Positions 55,272-63,770 of a stretch of DNA of 64,000 bases are shown one piece after another. Below the pieces are notes generated by a model. That model made no database searches, was not told where the DNA came from, and saw only the letters and a program-made list of their open reading frames with translations. The translations under genes and the position numbers were made by a program. Each line of letters starts with the position of its first letter. The stretch's first letter is position 1. Origin of the DNA: Bradyrhizobium niftali (GTDB taxonomy: Bacteria; Pseudomonadota; Alphaproteobacteria; Rhizobiales; Xanthobacteraceae); NCBI RefSeq assembly GCF_004571025.1, contig NZ_SPQT01000013.1, positions 150,253-214,252 of the forward strand, in the 5' to 3' direction.

Positions 55272-55985
55272 TCATTTCAGTTCGAATTCGACAAGCTCGA
55301 CGGTCGATGTTCCTGCGTTTCGCATCGTCCGTACGGGGCCGGCATTTTGCCACGCGAAATCGCCGTACTTCAGGTTGAGCTTGTGGTCCGGCTTCCCCTG
55401 CACGCCCTCGACCAGCACGCCACCCTGCACCACGATGCGCACACCGGGCGCCGCCTGCTGCATAGGTGGCGCCGCCTCACCCGGCTGGAGGATCAACCGC
55501 CAGGCCTGGACACGGTGGTTGTCCATGACCGAGACGTAGGGCGCAGGGCGAGCAAGCGGCGCAAAGCGGCCTGGCTGAGAGTCGAATATCTCGAACCCCA
55601 TGATGCGGAAATCGCTGGTGCCGACATTGGCGACCTGGTGCACCACCGGCTGCTTCGTATAGTTGGTGAACAACACTTCTCCGACCTTGCGCGGCGTGAT
55701 GACGGGCTTGCCCCCAAGCGGCGTGCCCTCCGCATCCGAGACGGCCATGTACACTTGGGCAAAGTCCCTGGTGTGCCGGTGATAGGCGGCGATCTGTCCG
55801 GGCGGGATCGTGACATTCATGAACTGCAGATATTCGTTGCTGAACGTCTGATCGTGAAAGCTCGCAAACTCGATCGGAACGATTTCGGGATCGCCCACGG
55901 CGCTCGCTTGTCTCGGCAGAGCCGCAGCGCCAAGCACCGCGCAACAACCGCACAGGAACTGACGCCGCCCTATCGAATTACGCAT
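55272..55985 (-). CDS. Exported cupin-fold protein
   Basis: The protein has 237 residues. The N-terminal signal has a twin-arginine look: MRNSIGRRQFLCGCCAVLGA, then AALPRQASA-V cleavage near 29. Two cupin halves follow; the first has VTIPPGQIAAYHRHTRDFAQ (about 58-77) with two His in the metal motif, the second PGVRIVVQGGVLVEGVQGKP. Such periplasmic cupins bind metals or small ligands. It stands alone between the chemoreceptor and a DMT exporter. Confidence 0.75.
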   Translation of the reverse strand: MRNSIGRRQFLCGCCAVLGAAALPRQASAVGDPEIVPIEFASFHDQTFSNEYLQFMNVTIPPGQIAAYHRHTRDFAQVYMAVSDAEGTPLGGKPVITPRKVGEVLFTNYTKQPVVHQVANVGTSDFRIMGFEIFDSQPGRFAPLARPAPYVSVMDNHRVQAWRLILQPGEAAPPMQQAAPGVRIVVQGGVLVEGVQGKPDHKLNLKYGDFAWQNAGPVRTMRNAGTSTVELVEFELK

Positions 55986-56264
55986 GTCCTTGCCGTCCTG
56001 CTGAATTATGCACGTTTACATGCATAGCGGCCGACTCTTTAAAGTCCGCTTAAGTGAAGGCCTGATCGGGATTTCAGAAATGCATGACCCGCCTCTCCGA
56101 ACGGCATGCCTGTCGGATCGTTGATGACTGCCTTGCTGAAACTATAGGCACGGCAATGGCAGCATCCTGCGTCTACCTGCATTGGACCGCACGGCGAACT
56201 GCAGCGTGTGCCGTTGACTGTTGGCGATGTGCCGGCGTCAAACTGTCACTCTGCGCGGAGCTGA

Positions 56265-57143
56265 TCAATTCGTCTTCGCTTCACTGGTCGCGATCCAGAT
56301 TCCGGCGAACACCGCGAGCAGCCCGACCAGGAGATTTGGCGTGATCGGCTCGCCGATCAGCAGTGCTGCCAGCAAGGTCGCGGCAATCGGATTGACCGTC
56401 ATCGTATTGGCGACGCGGGTCGGCGTTGCCCGCGCCAGCGCCATGACCCAGAGGATGAAGGCGAGCGCGCCGCCGCCGGCTCCGAGATAGATGCCGGCGA
56501 TCCACTGCGCCGTCGTGAAGTGATCGAGCGCCGCAAAGCTGCCTTTCACGAGCCCCGCCAGCACCAGCACGACGGCGCCCGCGCCCATGCCGACCGTGAG
56601 AAAGCCGAGCGCGCTCGAGCGCTGCATCAGCGGGCGCGACAGCACGTTGTAGAACGCCATGCAGAACACGGCGCCGGTCATGATCAGCTCACCGCGCCAG
56701 GCGCCCGGCGGGCTTTGCGCGAGGCCCGCGGCGAGCGCCGCCGCCACGCCGAGCACGGCGATGCAGACGCCAATGATCTTGCGCGCCGTCAGCCGCTCCA
56801 CGCCGAGGATCGCGCCGACCACCATCGTGTGGAGCGGCAGCGTCGCCAGCGCGAGGCTGGCGCGCGCCGCGGTCGTGTAGGACACCGCGATATTGTAGAG
56901 GATGAAGAACAGGCCGAAGAAGCAGATGCCGAGCAGCGCCACGGCCAGCCAGTCGGGCCGCTGCGGCCAACGCACGCCGAGCAGGAGCGCGCACGGCAAC
57001 AGGCAGAGAAAACCGATCCCCCAGCGCAGGATCGCCAGCAGGACCGGATCGGCGCTGCCGACGAGATAGCGCGTGATCGCCGCCGCGGTGCCTCCGAGGC
57101 TGCTGGACGCCAGCGCAATCGCAACCCCGGCCCATTCCCCCAC
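56265..57143 (-). CDS. DMT-superfamily (EamA) transporter
   Basis: The protein has 292 residues and ten membrane helices in two EamA repeats. The first has SSLGGTAAAITRYLVGSADP (about 14-33) and RWGIGFLCLLPCALLLGVRW; the second has IMTGAVFCMAFYNVLSRPLM and NPIAATLLAALLIGEPITPN, the typical P-x-x-A-x-x-x-x-x-x-x-GE motif of EamA. It probably exports small metabolites. The 279-base upstream spacer has no clear gene. Confidence 0.92.
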   Translation of the reverse strand: MGEWAGVAIALASSSLGGTAAAITRYLVGSADPVLLAILRWGIGFLCLLPCALLLGVRWPQRPDWLAVALLGICFFGLFFILYNIAVSYTTAARASLALATLPLHTMVVGAILGVERLTARKIIGVCIAVLGVAAALAAGLAQSPPGAWRGELIMTGAVFCMAFYNVLSRPLMQRSSALGFLTVGMGAGAVVLVLAGLVKGSFAALDHFTTAQWIAGIYLGAGGGALAFILWVMALARATPTRVANTMTVNPIAATLLAALLIGEPITPNLLVGLLAVFAGIWIATSEAKTN

Positions 57144-57223
57144 GATCGCCTCCTGCGCGGAGCTTCGGGGCGGCTAACACAGCCCTGCTGCCACCGGTGT
57201 GGCAACAAGGGTGGTCCGAGAAG

Positions 57224-58066
57224 CTAGTCGTAAAACTCCGGCGACATCTTCTGGCTGTCGCGCTGGGCCTTGTCGTGATTGATCCAGAGCTGCGCCTTCT
57301 CCCTGGCGAGCGTGTCGGCGATCTTCTGCATCGAGGCCGCGCTCTGGTCCTTGTTGACGTTCATGCCGGGCACGCGGCGGTTATCCCAATTATCCTTGAA
57401 GTGAACGACATCGCCGGACAGGATCACCGCGCCGGTCTTCGGCAACTTCACCAGCAGCGACTGGTGTCCCGGCGTATGGCCGGGTGTCGACAGGATGGTC
57501 ACGCTGCCGTCGCCGAACACGTCCTTGTCGCCCGCGAGCTGCTCGACCGGATGCGAGGGCTTGAAGCGCGGTTCGTTATTGGCGCCGGGCCAGTCATATT
57601 CGGCCTTCTGCACGTAGAGCGTGGCTTGCGGGAACAGCTCGACATTGCCGGAGTGGTCGGGATGCGTGTGCGACACCGCCATCGCCTTGACGTCATCCGG
57701 CTTGAGGCCGAGCTGTTCGAGCTGGGCGGCAAGCGTCTTCGGCCGGCGCCAGGTGACGGCCTTGGGATCGGCGGGAACCAGGCCATTCGGCATCGCGGCG
57801 ACGGCATCAGCGATGCCGGTGTCCCACAGGAACCAGCCCTTGCTGCTGTGCTTGATGAGATAGCAGCTGTCGACGAAGTCCATCGACTTGCCTTCGTTCA
57901 GGCCGGGCGTCCAGCGCGAGATGTCGCCGGCGGTACCCTCGCCGCAATTGAGGACGTAGAGCTTTTCGACGCCTGATTTCTCGGACTGCGCGAGCGCCGC
58001 CTGGCCCGACAGAGCCAGCGCGGCCACGGCGAAAGCGAACCTGATCCTCGTGATCCCTGACATCAT
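57224..58066 (-). CDS. Exported MBL-fold hydrolase, N-acyl homoserine lactonase-like
   Basis: The protein has 280 residues. The signal peptide MMSGITRIRFAFAVAALALS...ALAQ is cleaved near 27, so it acts in the periplasm or outside. The metal site has AVSHTHPDHSGNVELFPQ (HxHxDH, about 122-139), STPGHTPGHQSLLV, VILSGDVVHF and LWINHDKAQRD, giving all ligands for two zinc ions. The overall order resembles AHL lactonases and related quorum-quenching enzymes. The substrate could also be another lactone. Confidence 0.85.
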   Translation of the reverse strand: MMSGITRIRFAFAVAALALSGQAALAQSEKSGVEKLYVLNCGEGTAGDISRWTPGLNEGKSMDFVDSCYLIKHSSKGWFLWDTGIADAVAAMPNGLVPADPKAVTWRRPKTLAAQLEQLGLKPDDVKAMAVSHTHPDHSGNVELFPQATLYVQKAEYDWPGANNEPRFKPSHPVEQLAGDKDVFGDGSVTILSTPGHTPGHQSLLVKLPKTGAVILSGDVVHFKDNWDNRRVPGMNVNKDQSAASMQKIADTLAREKAQLWINHDKAQRDSQKMSPEFYD

Positions 58067-58156
58067 CCTTGGTCCCTCTTGCAGCGCAAGCCTTGTATGG
58101 CTGCGACCGAGGATCAACCCCGGCCGCGCCGCCGAATTCCATTTCGGCGGATCACA

Positions 58157-59107
58157 TCAATGCGGGCAGGTCTCGACCTCGACCGTGACGTGGCTGAGGC
58201 CCTTCAGCCCGGCGAGCCGCTTCTTGTAGACGGCCGGCTGCTTCGGCTTGTCCGACACCACCGAGACCAGCACGGCGCAATGGCCGGGGCCGACCTGCCA
58301 GAGATGGAGGTCGGTGACGCGGTCCTCGCCGACCTCCATGCGGGCGCGGATGGTGCGTTCAAGCTTCTCGTCGGCGCGCACGTCGAGCAGAACCGCGCCC
58401 GAGCTCTTGATCAGGCCGAACGCCCAGCTCGCGATCACGACGCTGCCGATCAGGCCGACGGCCGGATCGGCCCAGACCCATCCCGAAGACATCGCCACCA
58501 GCAGCGCGCCGATCGCGAGCACCGAGGTCGCGGCATCCGCCATGACGTGGACATAGGCCGCACGAAGGTTGTTGTCGTGATGATGGTGGTGATGATCATG
58601 ATCGTCGTGATCATGATGCGCATGGCCGTGGCCGTGATGATGGTGATCATGGCTGCCGCGCAGCAGCCACGCGCTGGCGAGGTTGACGCAAAGGCCGAGC
58701 GCCGCCACCGCGATCGCCTCGCCATAGACGATCGGCACCGGCGTGAACAGCCGCAGCACGCTCTCATAGGCGATCTCGACCGCGATCAGGCCGAGGATAA
58801 TCGCGCTGGAGAAGGCGGCAAGGTCTCCGAACTTCCCGGTGCCGAAAGTGAAATGCGAATTCCCCAGATGACGGCGCGCGAAGCGGTAGGCGAACGCGGC
58901 AATGCCGAGCGCCGCCGCATGCGTGCCCATGTGCCAGCCGTCGGCCAGCAGCGCCATCGAGCCGAACAGCGAGCCGGCGACGATCTCGCCGACCATCATG
59001 ACCAGGGTCAGGACCACCACGAGCCAGGTGCGCCGCTCGTTCTCGTCGTGCCGGTCGCCGAGGAAGGCGTGGTCATGGGTCCATTGCTCGATGGAATGGG
59101 AGTGCAT
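58157..59107 (-). CDS. dmeF: Co2+/Ni2+ efflux CDF transporter DmeF
   Basis: The protein has 316 residues and six membrane helices. The DmeF start is clear: MHSHSIEQWTHDHAFLGDRH, then DENERRTWLVVVLTLVMMVG. Helix 2 has ALLADGWHMGTHAAALGIAA with the metal His/Asp, and helix 5 AAYVHVMADAATSVLAIGAL. A loop of about 29 residues between helices 4 and 5 has nearly only His and Asp. It exports Co2+ and Ni2+. The regulator gene dmeR is not next to it. It is divergent from the chromate genes. Confidence 0.95.
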   Translation of the reverse strand: MHSHSIEQWTHDHAFLGDRHDENERRTWLVVVLTLVMMVGEIVAGSLFGSMALLADGWHMGTHAAALGIAAFAYRFARRHLGNSHFTFGTGKFGDLAAFSSAIILGLIAVEIAYESVLRLFTPVPIVYGEAIAVAALGLCVNLASAWLLRGSHDHHHHGHGHAHHDHDDHDHHHHHHDNNLRAAYVHVMADAATSVLAIGALLVAMSSGWVWADPAVGLIGSVVIASWAFGLIKSSGAVLLDVRADEKLERTIRARMEVGEDRVTDLHLWQVGPGHCAVLVSVVSDKPKQPAVYKKRLAGLKGLSHVTVEVETCPH

Positions 59108-59313
59108 CGGCTCAACTCTCCGGAAAACAGAATCTGCGTGGCCCGAATATAGGCCCCGGCAGCATATCTTTCTAACGTCAAATGCCGCCGAAACCGGCGA
59201 TTGACAGGCAGCCAGCGTTTCGCTGTAATTGGCGGCATGGGGATTTGAGCGATCTCCCCACGAGGCGACATGCCCAAGTATCGCGTCCCGTTCGATTTTT
59301 GCGAGGACGCATC

Positions 59314-60132
59314 ATGTCTACATTCACGACGATATCATCTGACAAGCTGGCGCGGCTGATCGGCACGGCAAACGCCCCTGCCCTGATCGACGTGCGCACG
59401 GAAGAGGATTTTGCCGCCGACCGGCGGCTGATCCCCGGCTCCATCAAGCTCAGCCACGACAAGGTCCAGGACTGGGGCGGCGATTTCGCCGGCCGCCGGG
59501 CCATCGTCTCGTGCCTGCGCGGTGAAAAGCTCGCGCAGGGCACCGCCGCCTGGCTCCGCCAGCTCGGGGCGCAGGCCGAGACGCTGGAGGGCGGCTTCGA
59601 GGGCTGGAAGGCGGCCAAGCTGCCGCTGCTCGACACGCGCAAGCTGCCGCCGCGCGACGCCAAGGGACGCACCGTCTGGGTGACGCGGGCGCGGCCGAAG
59701 GTCGACCGCATCGCCTGCCCCTGGCTGATCCGCCGCTTCGTCGATCCCAACGCGGTGTTCCTGTATGTGGCGCCGTCCGAGGTTGTCGCGGTCGGCGAGC
59801 GGTTTGGCGCAGCCCCCTTCGACATCGAGAACGTGTTCTGGAGCCACCGCGGCGAGCTCTGCACCTTCGACGTCATGATCGAGGAGTTCGGGATCGCGAC
59901 GCCGGCTTTGCTCCGGCTCGCAACGCTGGTGCGCGGCGCCGACACCGCGCGGCCCGATCTGGCGCCTGAAGCGCCCGGCCTGCTCGCGGCCTCGCTCGGG
60001 CTGTCGCGGATGTACGACGACGACCTCGAACAGCTCGAGGCCGGCATGCTGCTCTATGACGCCTTCTATCGCTGGTGCCGCGACGCGACGGCCGAGACCC
60101 ACAACTGGCCGACCAACAAGGTGAAGGCGTAA
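59314..60132 (+). CDS. chrB: Rhodanese-ChrB domain chromate resistance protein
   Basis: The protein has 272 residues. The N-terminal rhodanese (about 1-105) has PALIDVRTEEDFAADRRLIP and the active loop IVSCLRGEKLAQGTAAWLRQ with a Cys. The C-terminal ChrB domain (about 120-270) has VWVTRARPKVDRIACPWLIR, RRFVDPNAVFLYV and ETHNWPTNKVKA. ChrB acts in chromate sensing or resistance. GCGAGGA precedes the ATG. Its TAA overlaps the chrA ATG (TAATG), so the two are translationally coupled. Confidence 0.9.
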   Translation: MSTFTTISSDKLARLIGTANAPALIDVRTEEDFAADRRLIPGSIKLSHDKVQDWGGDFAGRRAIVSCLRGEKLAQGTAAWLRQLGAQAETLEGGFEGWKAAKLPLLDTRKLPPRDAKGRTVWVTRARPKVDRIACPWLIRRFVDPNAVFLYVAPSEVVAVGERFGAAPFDIENVFWSHRGELCTFDVMIEEFGIATPALLRLATLVRGADTARPDLAPEAPGLLAASLGLSRMYDDDLEQLEAGMLLYDAFYRWCRDATAETHNWPTNKVKA

Positions 60133-61517
60133 TGGATACCCGTAACGTTCAAGCAGGAGCTGATGCCGGTCACGGCATCAGCTTCAACGAAGCCTTCCGC
60201 GTCTGGCTGCGCGTCGCCTGCTTAAGCTTCGGCGGGCCCGCGGGCCAGATCGCGGTGATGCACCGCATCCTGGTCGAGGAGAAGAAATGGATCTCCGAGG
60301 GCCGGTTCCTGCATGCGCTGAATTACTGCATGCTTTTGCCGGGACCCGAGGCGCAGCAGCTTGCGACCTATGTCGGCTGGCTGATGCACCGCACCGCCGG
60401 CGGGCTGATGGCGGGCGGGCTGTTCATCCTGCCCGGCATCATCGCCATCATGGCCTTGAGCTACGTCTACGCCGCCTTCGGCAATGTCAGCTTCGTCGAG
60501 GCGCTGTTCTTCGGCCTGAAGGCGGCCGTGCTCGCCATCGTCGTCGAGGCCGTGGTGCGCGTCGGCAAGCGCGCGCTGAAGAACCGCATCATGATCGCGC
60601 TCGCCGCCATCGCCTTCGTCGCTATCTTCTTCTTCGCGGTTCCCTTCCCGATCATCATCATTGCCGCCGGCGTGATCGGATATATCGGCGCCAGGCAGGG
60701 CCGGCCGGAATTCGCTCCGGCCGGTCACGGCCCTGGCGGCAGCGGCGCGGTGATCGACAGCATGCTCGGCGACGCCGTACCCGATCACGTCAAGCCTGAT
60801 ACCGCGCGCGCGGTCCGGGTCGGCGCGCTCTGGCTTGCGCTGTGGCTGGTGCCCGTGATCGCGCTGCTTCTGGCCCTCGGCCAGGCCAACGTGTTCAGCC
60901 AGATCGCCCTGTTCTTCTCGAAAATGGCGCTGGTCACCTTCGGCGGCGCCTATGCGGTGCTGGCCTACGTCGCCCAGCAGGCGGTCGAGCATTATCACTG
61001 GCTGAAGCCGCACGAGATGCTCGACGGCCTCGGCATGGCCGAGACCACGCCGGGCCCGCTGATCATGGTGCTCCAGTTCGTCGGCTTCATGGCCGCCTAT
61101 CGGGACCCCGGCGGCCTGTCGCCAATGCTGGCGGCGACGTTCGGCGGACTGCTCGCGACCTGGGTCACGTTCACGCCCTGCTTCCTCTGGATCTTCGTCG
61201 GCGCGCCCTATATCGAGCGCCTGCGCGGCAATACGGGCCTCGCCGGCGCGCTCAGCGCGATCACCGCCGCCGTCGTCGGCGTGATCCTCAACCTCTCGAT
61301 CTGGTTCGCGCTGCACACGCTGTTCCGCGAGACCGTGCCGGTGCATGCGTTTCCGTTCGCTTTCGACAGGCCGGTGCTGACCAGCGTCGACATTCCGGCG
61401 CTCGTGCTGTCGATCGCAGCCGCCACCGCGATCTTCCGCTTCAAGCTCGGGATGCTCACGGTGCTTGCGGGCAGTTGCGCGGCTGGTGTTGGGCTGCGGA
61501 TGGCGGGGATCATCTAG
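60132..61517 (+). CDS. chrA: Chromate transporter ChrA (long-chain, two-domain)
   Basis: The protein has 461 residues with two homologous CHR domains. The first (about 25-200) has FRVWLRVACLSFGGPAGQIA, LPGPEAQQLATYVGWLMHRT and FILPGIIAIMAL. The second (about 260-440) has FSKMALVTFGGAYAVLAYVA and TTPGPLIMVLQFVGFM. It exports chromate with the help of the membrane potential. The start overlaps chrB. Confidence 0.96.
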   Translation: MDTRNVQAGADAGHGISFNEAFRVWLRVACLSFGGPAGQIAVMHRILVEEKKWISEGRFLHALNYCMLLPGPEAQQLATYVGWLMHRTAGGLMAGGLFILPGIIAIMALSYVYAAFGNVSFVEALFFGLKAAVLAIVVEAVVRVGKRALKNRIMIALAAIAFVAIFFFAVPFPIIIIAAGVIGYIGARQGRPEFAPAGHGPGGSGAVIDSMLGDAVPDHVKPDTARAVRVGALWLALWLVPVIALLLALGQANVFSQIALFFSKMALVTFGGAYAVLAYVAQQAVEHYHWLKPHEMLDGLGMAETTPGPLIMVLQFVGFMAAYRDPGGLSPMLAATFGGLLATWVTFTPCFLWIFVGAPYIERLRGNTGLAGALSAITAAVVGVILNLSIWFALHTLFRETVPVHAFPFAFDRPVLTSVDIPALVLSIAAATAIFRFKLGMLTVLAGSCAAGVGLRMAGII

Positions 61518-61629
61518 GAAGAGGAGCGCACCCGTCACCTGGCGCCAGGGCATGTACGCGGTGCGGTCTCAGGTCTTGGCCTTCGGACGTCCGTAGCACG
61601 GACTGACGCGGCCGCCGCCAAGTCCCGCC

Positions 61630-61779
61630 CTACAGGGCTTGATCGTAGGCCTGCAGGATCCGGACAAAATCAGCCATGCTGGATCGATCTCCGTTTTCAG
61701 CCATAGCCGCGATCTGACCATTGGATGCGGGCTGGTTTCCCTGCCAGAACCGCATCAGGAAATCGGCGATGTTACGCAT
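61630..61779 (-). CDS. Very small hypothetical protein
   Basis: A 49-codon frame: MRNIADFLMRFWQGNQPASN, then GQIAAMAENGDRSSMADFVR and ILQAYDQAL. It looks like two short amphipathic helices with no low-complexity bias. GAGAG lies 9 bases before the ATG. Amino-acid use is protein-like, but the gene is small and may be a fragment, as this part of the window is decayed. Confidence 0.4.
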   Translation of the reverse strand: MRNIADFLMRFWQGNQPASNGQIAAMAENGDRSSMADFVRILQAYDQAL

Positions 61780-61814
61780 GGGCGTACTCTCTGCACCAAC
61801 CATGGCAGCAAGCC

Positions 61815-62153
61815 TCAGTTGAGCGGCAAAGCGCCGCTGGATCGGGAGAAGAGCCCGGCGGGCACTACGCCGCCGGCCTTGTCCCGCAACTGCCGGCTCG
61901 CAGGACCGGTTCCGTTGCTCTTCACTCTGGATGTATCGGTAGCACCAAGCACTGGGTCGGCGCCATCGCGCGGAGGTATGAAGTGACCATACCTAGGTAG
62001 ACCTGGGGCCGGTGGAATGAGCCGAGCTCCTAGCTTGAGTGACGCCCCATGTTTTCTCCAAAGTGTCGCGCCGTCCTTTGCAAGCTGTAAGATGGTCGCG
62101 AGATCGCTACCGGGTCTTGGATGCGAAACGAACTGCATAACAACCGCAGGCAT
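61815..62153 (-). pseudogene. Remnant of an antibiotic-monooxygenase (ABM)-like protein (5' part only)
   Basis: The first 35 codons (MPAVVMQFVSHPRPGSDLAT, ILQLAKDGATLWRKHGAS) look like the first strand and helix of a dimeric alpha/beta barrel, as in ABM or NIPSNAP proteins. After KLGARL the reading becomes Pro/Arg/Gly-rich and unlike the family. A GGGGA lies before the ATG. It is likely a truncated or shifted gene; the identification is weak. Confidence 0.4.
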
Positions 62154-62324
62154 TTTCCCCACCAATGAAAAATGATGGCGCCAAATAACCCGGTTGGTCA
62201 TTTAGCCCGAGCAGAATTCCAAACAGTGCAGCCTCAGGCTTGATCTGGATCAATTTCATTTTTCCAGCTTGGCGGCAGTCTCCCCGTTCTTGCGCTGAAT
62301 GACGGCATTGCATGGAGATCGCCC

Positions 62325-63368
62325 ATGATGGAACAGCGCAATCGAGTTGTTCAAGTCAGCCGCTTCGGTGATCCCGAGAGACTGGAGGTCGTCGACGCTC
62401 GCCTGCCCACCGCCGGCCAGGGCGAGGTGCGCGTTCGCGTGCTCGCGTCGAGCCTCAACTACACCGAGGTGTTGATCAGGCGCCATCTATACCCGCAAAC
62501 GATGCGCCTCCGGCCGCCGTTCGTGATGGGCTACGACGTGGTGGGGGCAATCGATCAGCTCGGCGAAGGCGTGCACGAGTATCAAATTGGCGATCGCGTG
62601 GCCGACATGACGGTGGTCGGGTCAAACGCCGAGTATCGCACGCTTCGGGCGAACGACGTGGCCCGCGTGCCGGCGGGCGTAGACGCGGCCGAGGCGGCCA
62701 CGCTGATCTTGAGCTGGACGACCGCGCACCAGCTTCTGCACCGTGTGGCCCAAGTCCAGCGAGGCCAACGTGTGCTCGTGCACGGAGCCGCCGGCGCAGT
62801 CGGCCAGGCGCTGCTCGTGCTCGGGAGACTGGCGGGCCTCGAGCTGTGGGGCACGGTACGCGGCGAGCACATGGCGCTCGTCCGAGACCTGGGGGCAATC
62901 CCGATCGACTACAAGCATGAGGACTTCACGCGGGTTCTGCCGGGCGGGTTCGACGTCATCGTCGACGGCGTTGGCGAAGACGGCTATCGCCGCTCATACG
63001 CGGCGCTCAAGCCAGGTGGCCTGCTCTGTGCCATCGGGTTCTCGGCGAGCGTGCAGGCAAAGCGCCGAATGCTCCCTATCGTGATGGAGATCGCGCGCCT
63101 CTACCTGTGGAGATTATTGCCCGACGGCAAGCGAGCCCGCTTTTACTCGGTAAATGCCATGCGGGCGCGACATCCCACCTGGTTCAAGGAGGACCTGGAG
63201 GAACTGTTCGAGCTTCTGGCAGAAGGTGCCATCCGGCCGCGCGTCGCCGAGCGGATCTCCTTCGACGAGGTCGCCGATGCTCACCGTCGCCTCGAGGCTG
63301 GCGGTCTCGAGGGCAAGCTCGTGCTGTGCCCGGATCTCTCCTCGCGACGCAGCCAGCGCGCCGCCTGA
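62325..63368 (+). CDS. MDR-superfamily NADP-dependent oxidoreductase (quinone reductase type)
   Basis: The protein has 347 residues. The N-terminal GroES-like part has RFGDPERLEVVDARLPTAGQ, ASSLNYTEVLIRRHLYPQ and FVMGYDVVGAIDQLGEGVHE. The Rossmann part has VLVHGAAGAVGQALLVLGRL (about 145-164), a GxGxxG-like AAGxVG for NADPH. The Cys and His that bind zinc in alcohol dehydrogenases are absent, so it is a quinone-reductase type. It is the only complete gene between chrA and the IS element. Confidence 0.9.
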   Translation: MMEQRNRVVQVSRFGDPERLEVVDARLPTAGQGEVRVRVLASSLNYTEVLIRRHLYPQTMRLRPPFVMGYDVVGAIDQLGEGVHEYQIGDRVADMTVVGSNAEYRTLRANDVARVPAGVDAAEAATLILSWTTAHQLLHRVAQVQRGQRVLVHGAAGAVGQALLVLGRLAGLELWGTVRGEHMALVRDLGAIPIDYKHEDFTRVLPGGFDVIVDGVGEDGYRRSYAALKPGGLLCAIGFSASVQAKRRMLPIVMEIARLYLWRLLPDGKRARFYSVNAMRARHPTWFKEDLEELFELLAEGAIRPRVAERISFDEVADAHRRLEAGGLEGKLVLCPDLSSRRSQRAA

Positions 63369-63770
63369 CGCGGTGCGACGCTGCCCGGGCGTTTCCGCTA
63401 CGGTCAGGACCGCCGCTCGGAATGACCGCCAACAACTTCCATTCGAACCCAAGACGCCGAGCCGGCTGTGAGCATGGCGATCGGCAGGAACGGGCCCAAA
63501 GGAGCCTTACGGTCCGGCTCGCCCTGAGCGAAGCCGGACCGCTCACCGACCAGGGAGTGGCTCACTTCCGGGGCTCAACGACTGTCTTTGTTGATCCGTC
63601 CGGCGCTGCCTGCATCCCCGGTGGGCTTTGACCTTGCGGACTTTCCGGCTGCGCACCACCCGACTTTGTTTCAATCGGTCCGGTCCAACCTTGCGGCTGC
63701 AATTGACCCTGGCTGTGTGAAAACGCTGCTGCTTTGCTATGATTCTCTGGTGATTCTGCGGGGGAAGCTG
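63369..63770. other. Spacer with hairpin (63511-63540), gene remnant and left end of IS
   Basis: GGTCCGGCT (63511-63519) and AGCCGGACC (63532-63540) form a perfect 9-base stem, a possible terminator for the oxidoreductase gene although there is no T run. The rest up to about 63708 is a gene remnant described separately. From about 63705 the IS element begins (GACCCTGGCTGTGTGAAAAC). Confidence 0.5.
63562..63708 (-). pseudogene. C-terminal remnant of a Pro/Gln/Gly-rich protein cut by an IS element
   Basis: Reading minus from about 63708 gives QLQPQGWTGPIETKSGGAQP, then ESPQGQSPPGMQAAPDGSTK and TVVEPRK to a stop. This is well-formed protein sequence, like the tails of small secreted proteins of Bradyrhizobium. 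Upstream codons lie inside the IS element, so the 5' part is missing or beyond the window. Confidence 0.5.

Noticed and set aside
56084..56344. 86-codon plus frame between the cupin and DMT genes
   Set aside because: It is Arg/Cys-rich without a domain and overlaps the 3' end of the DMT gene on the other strand.
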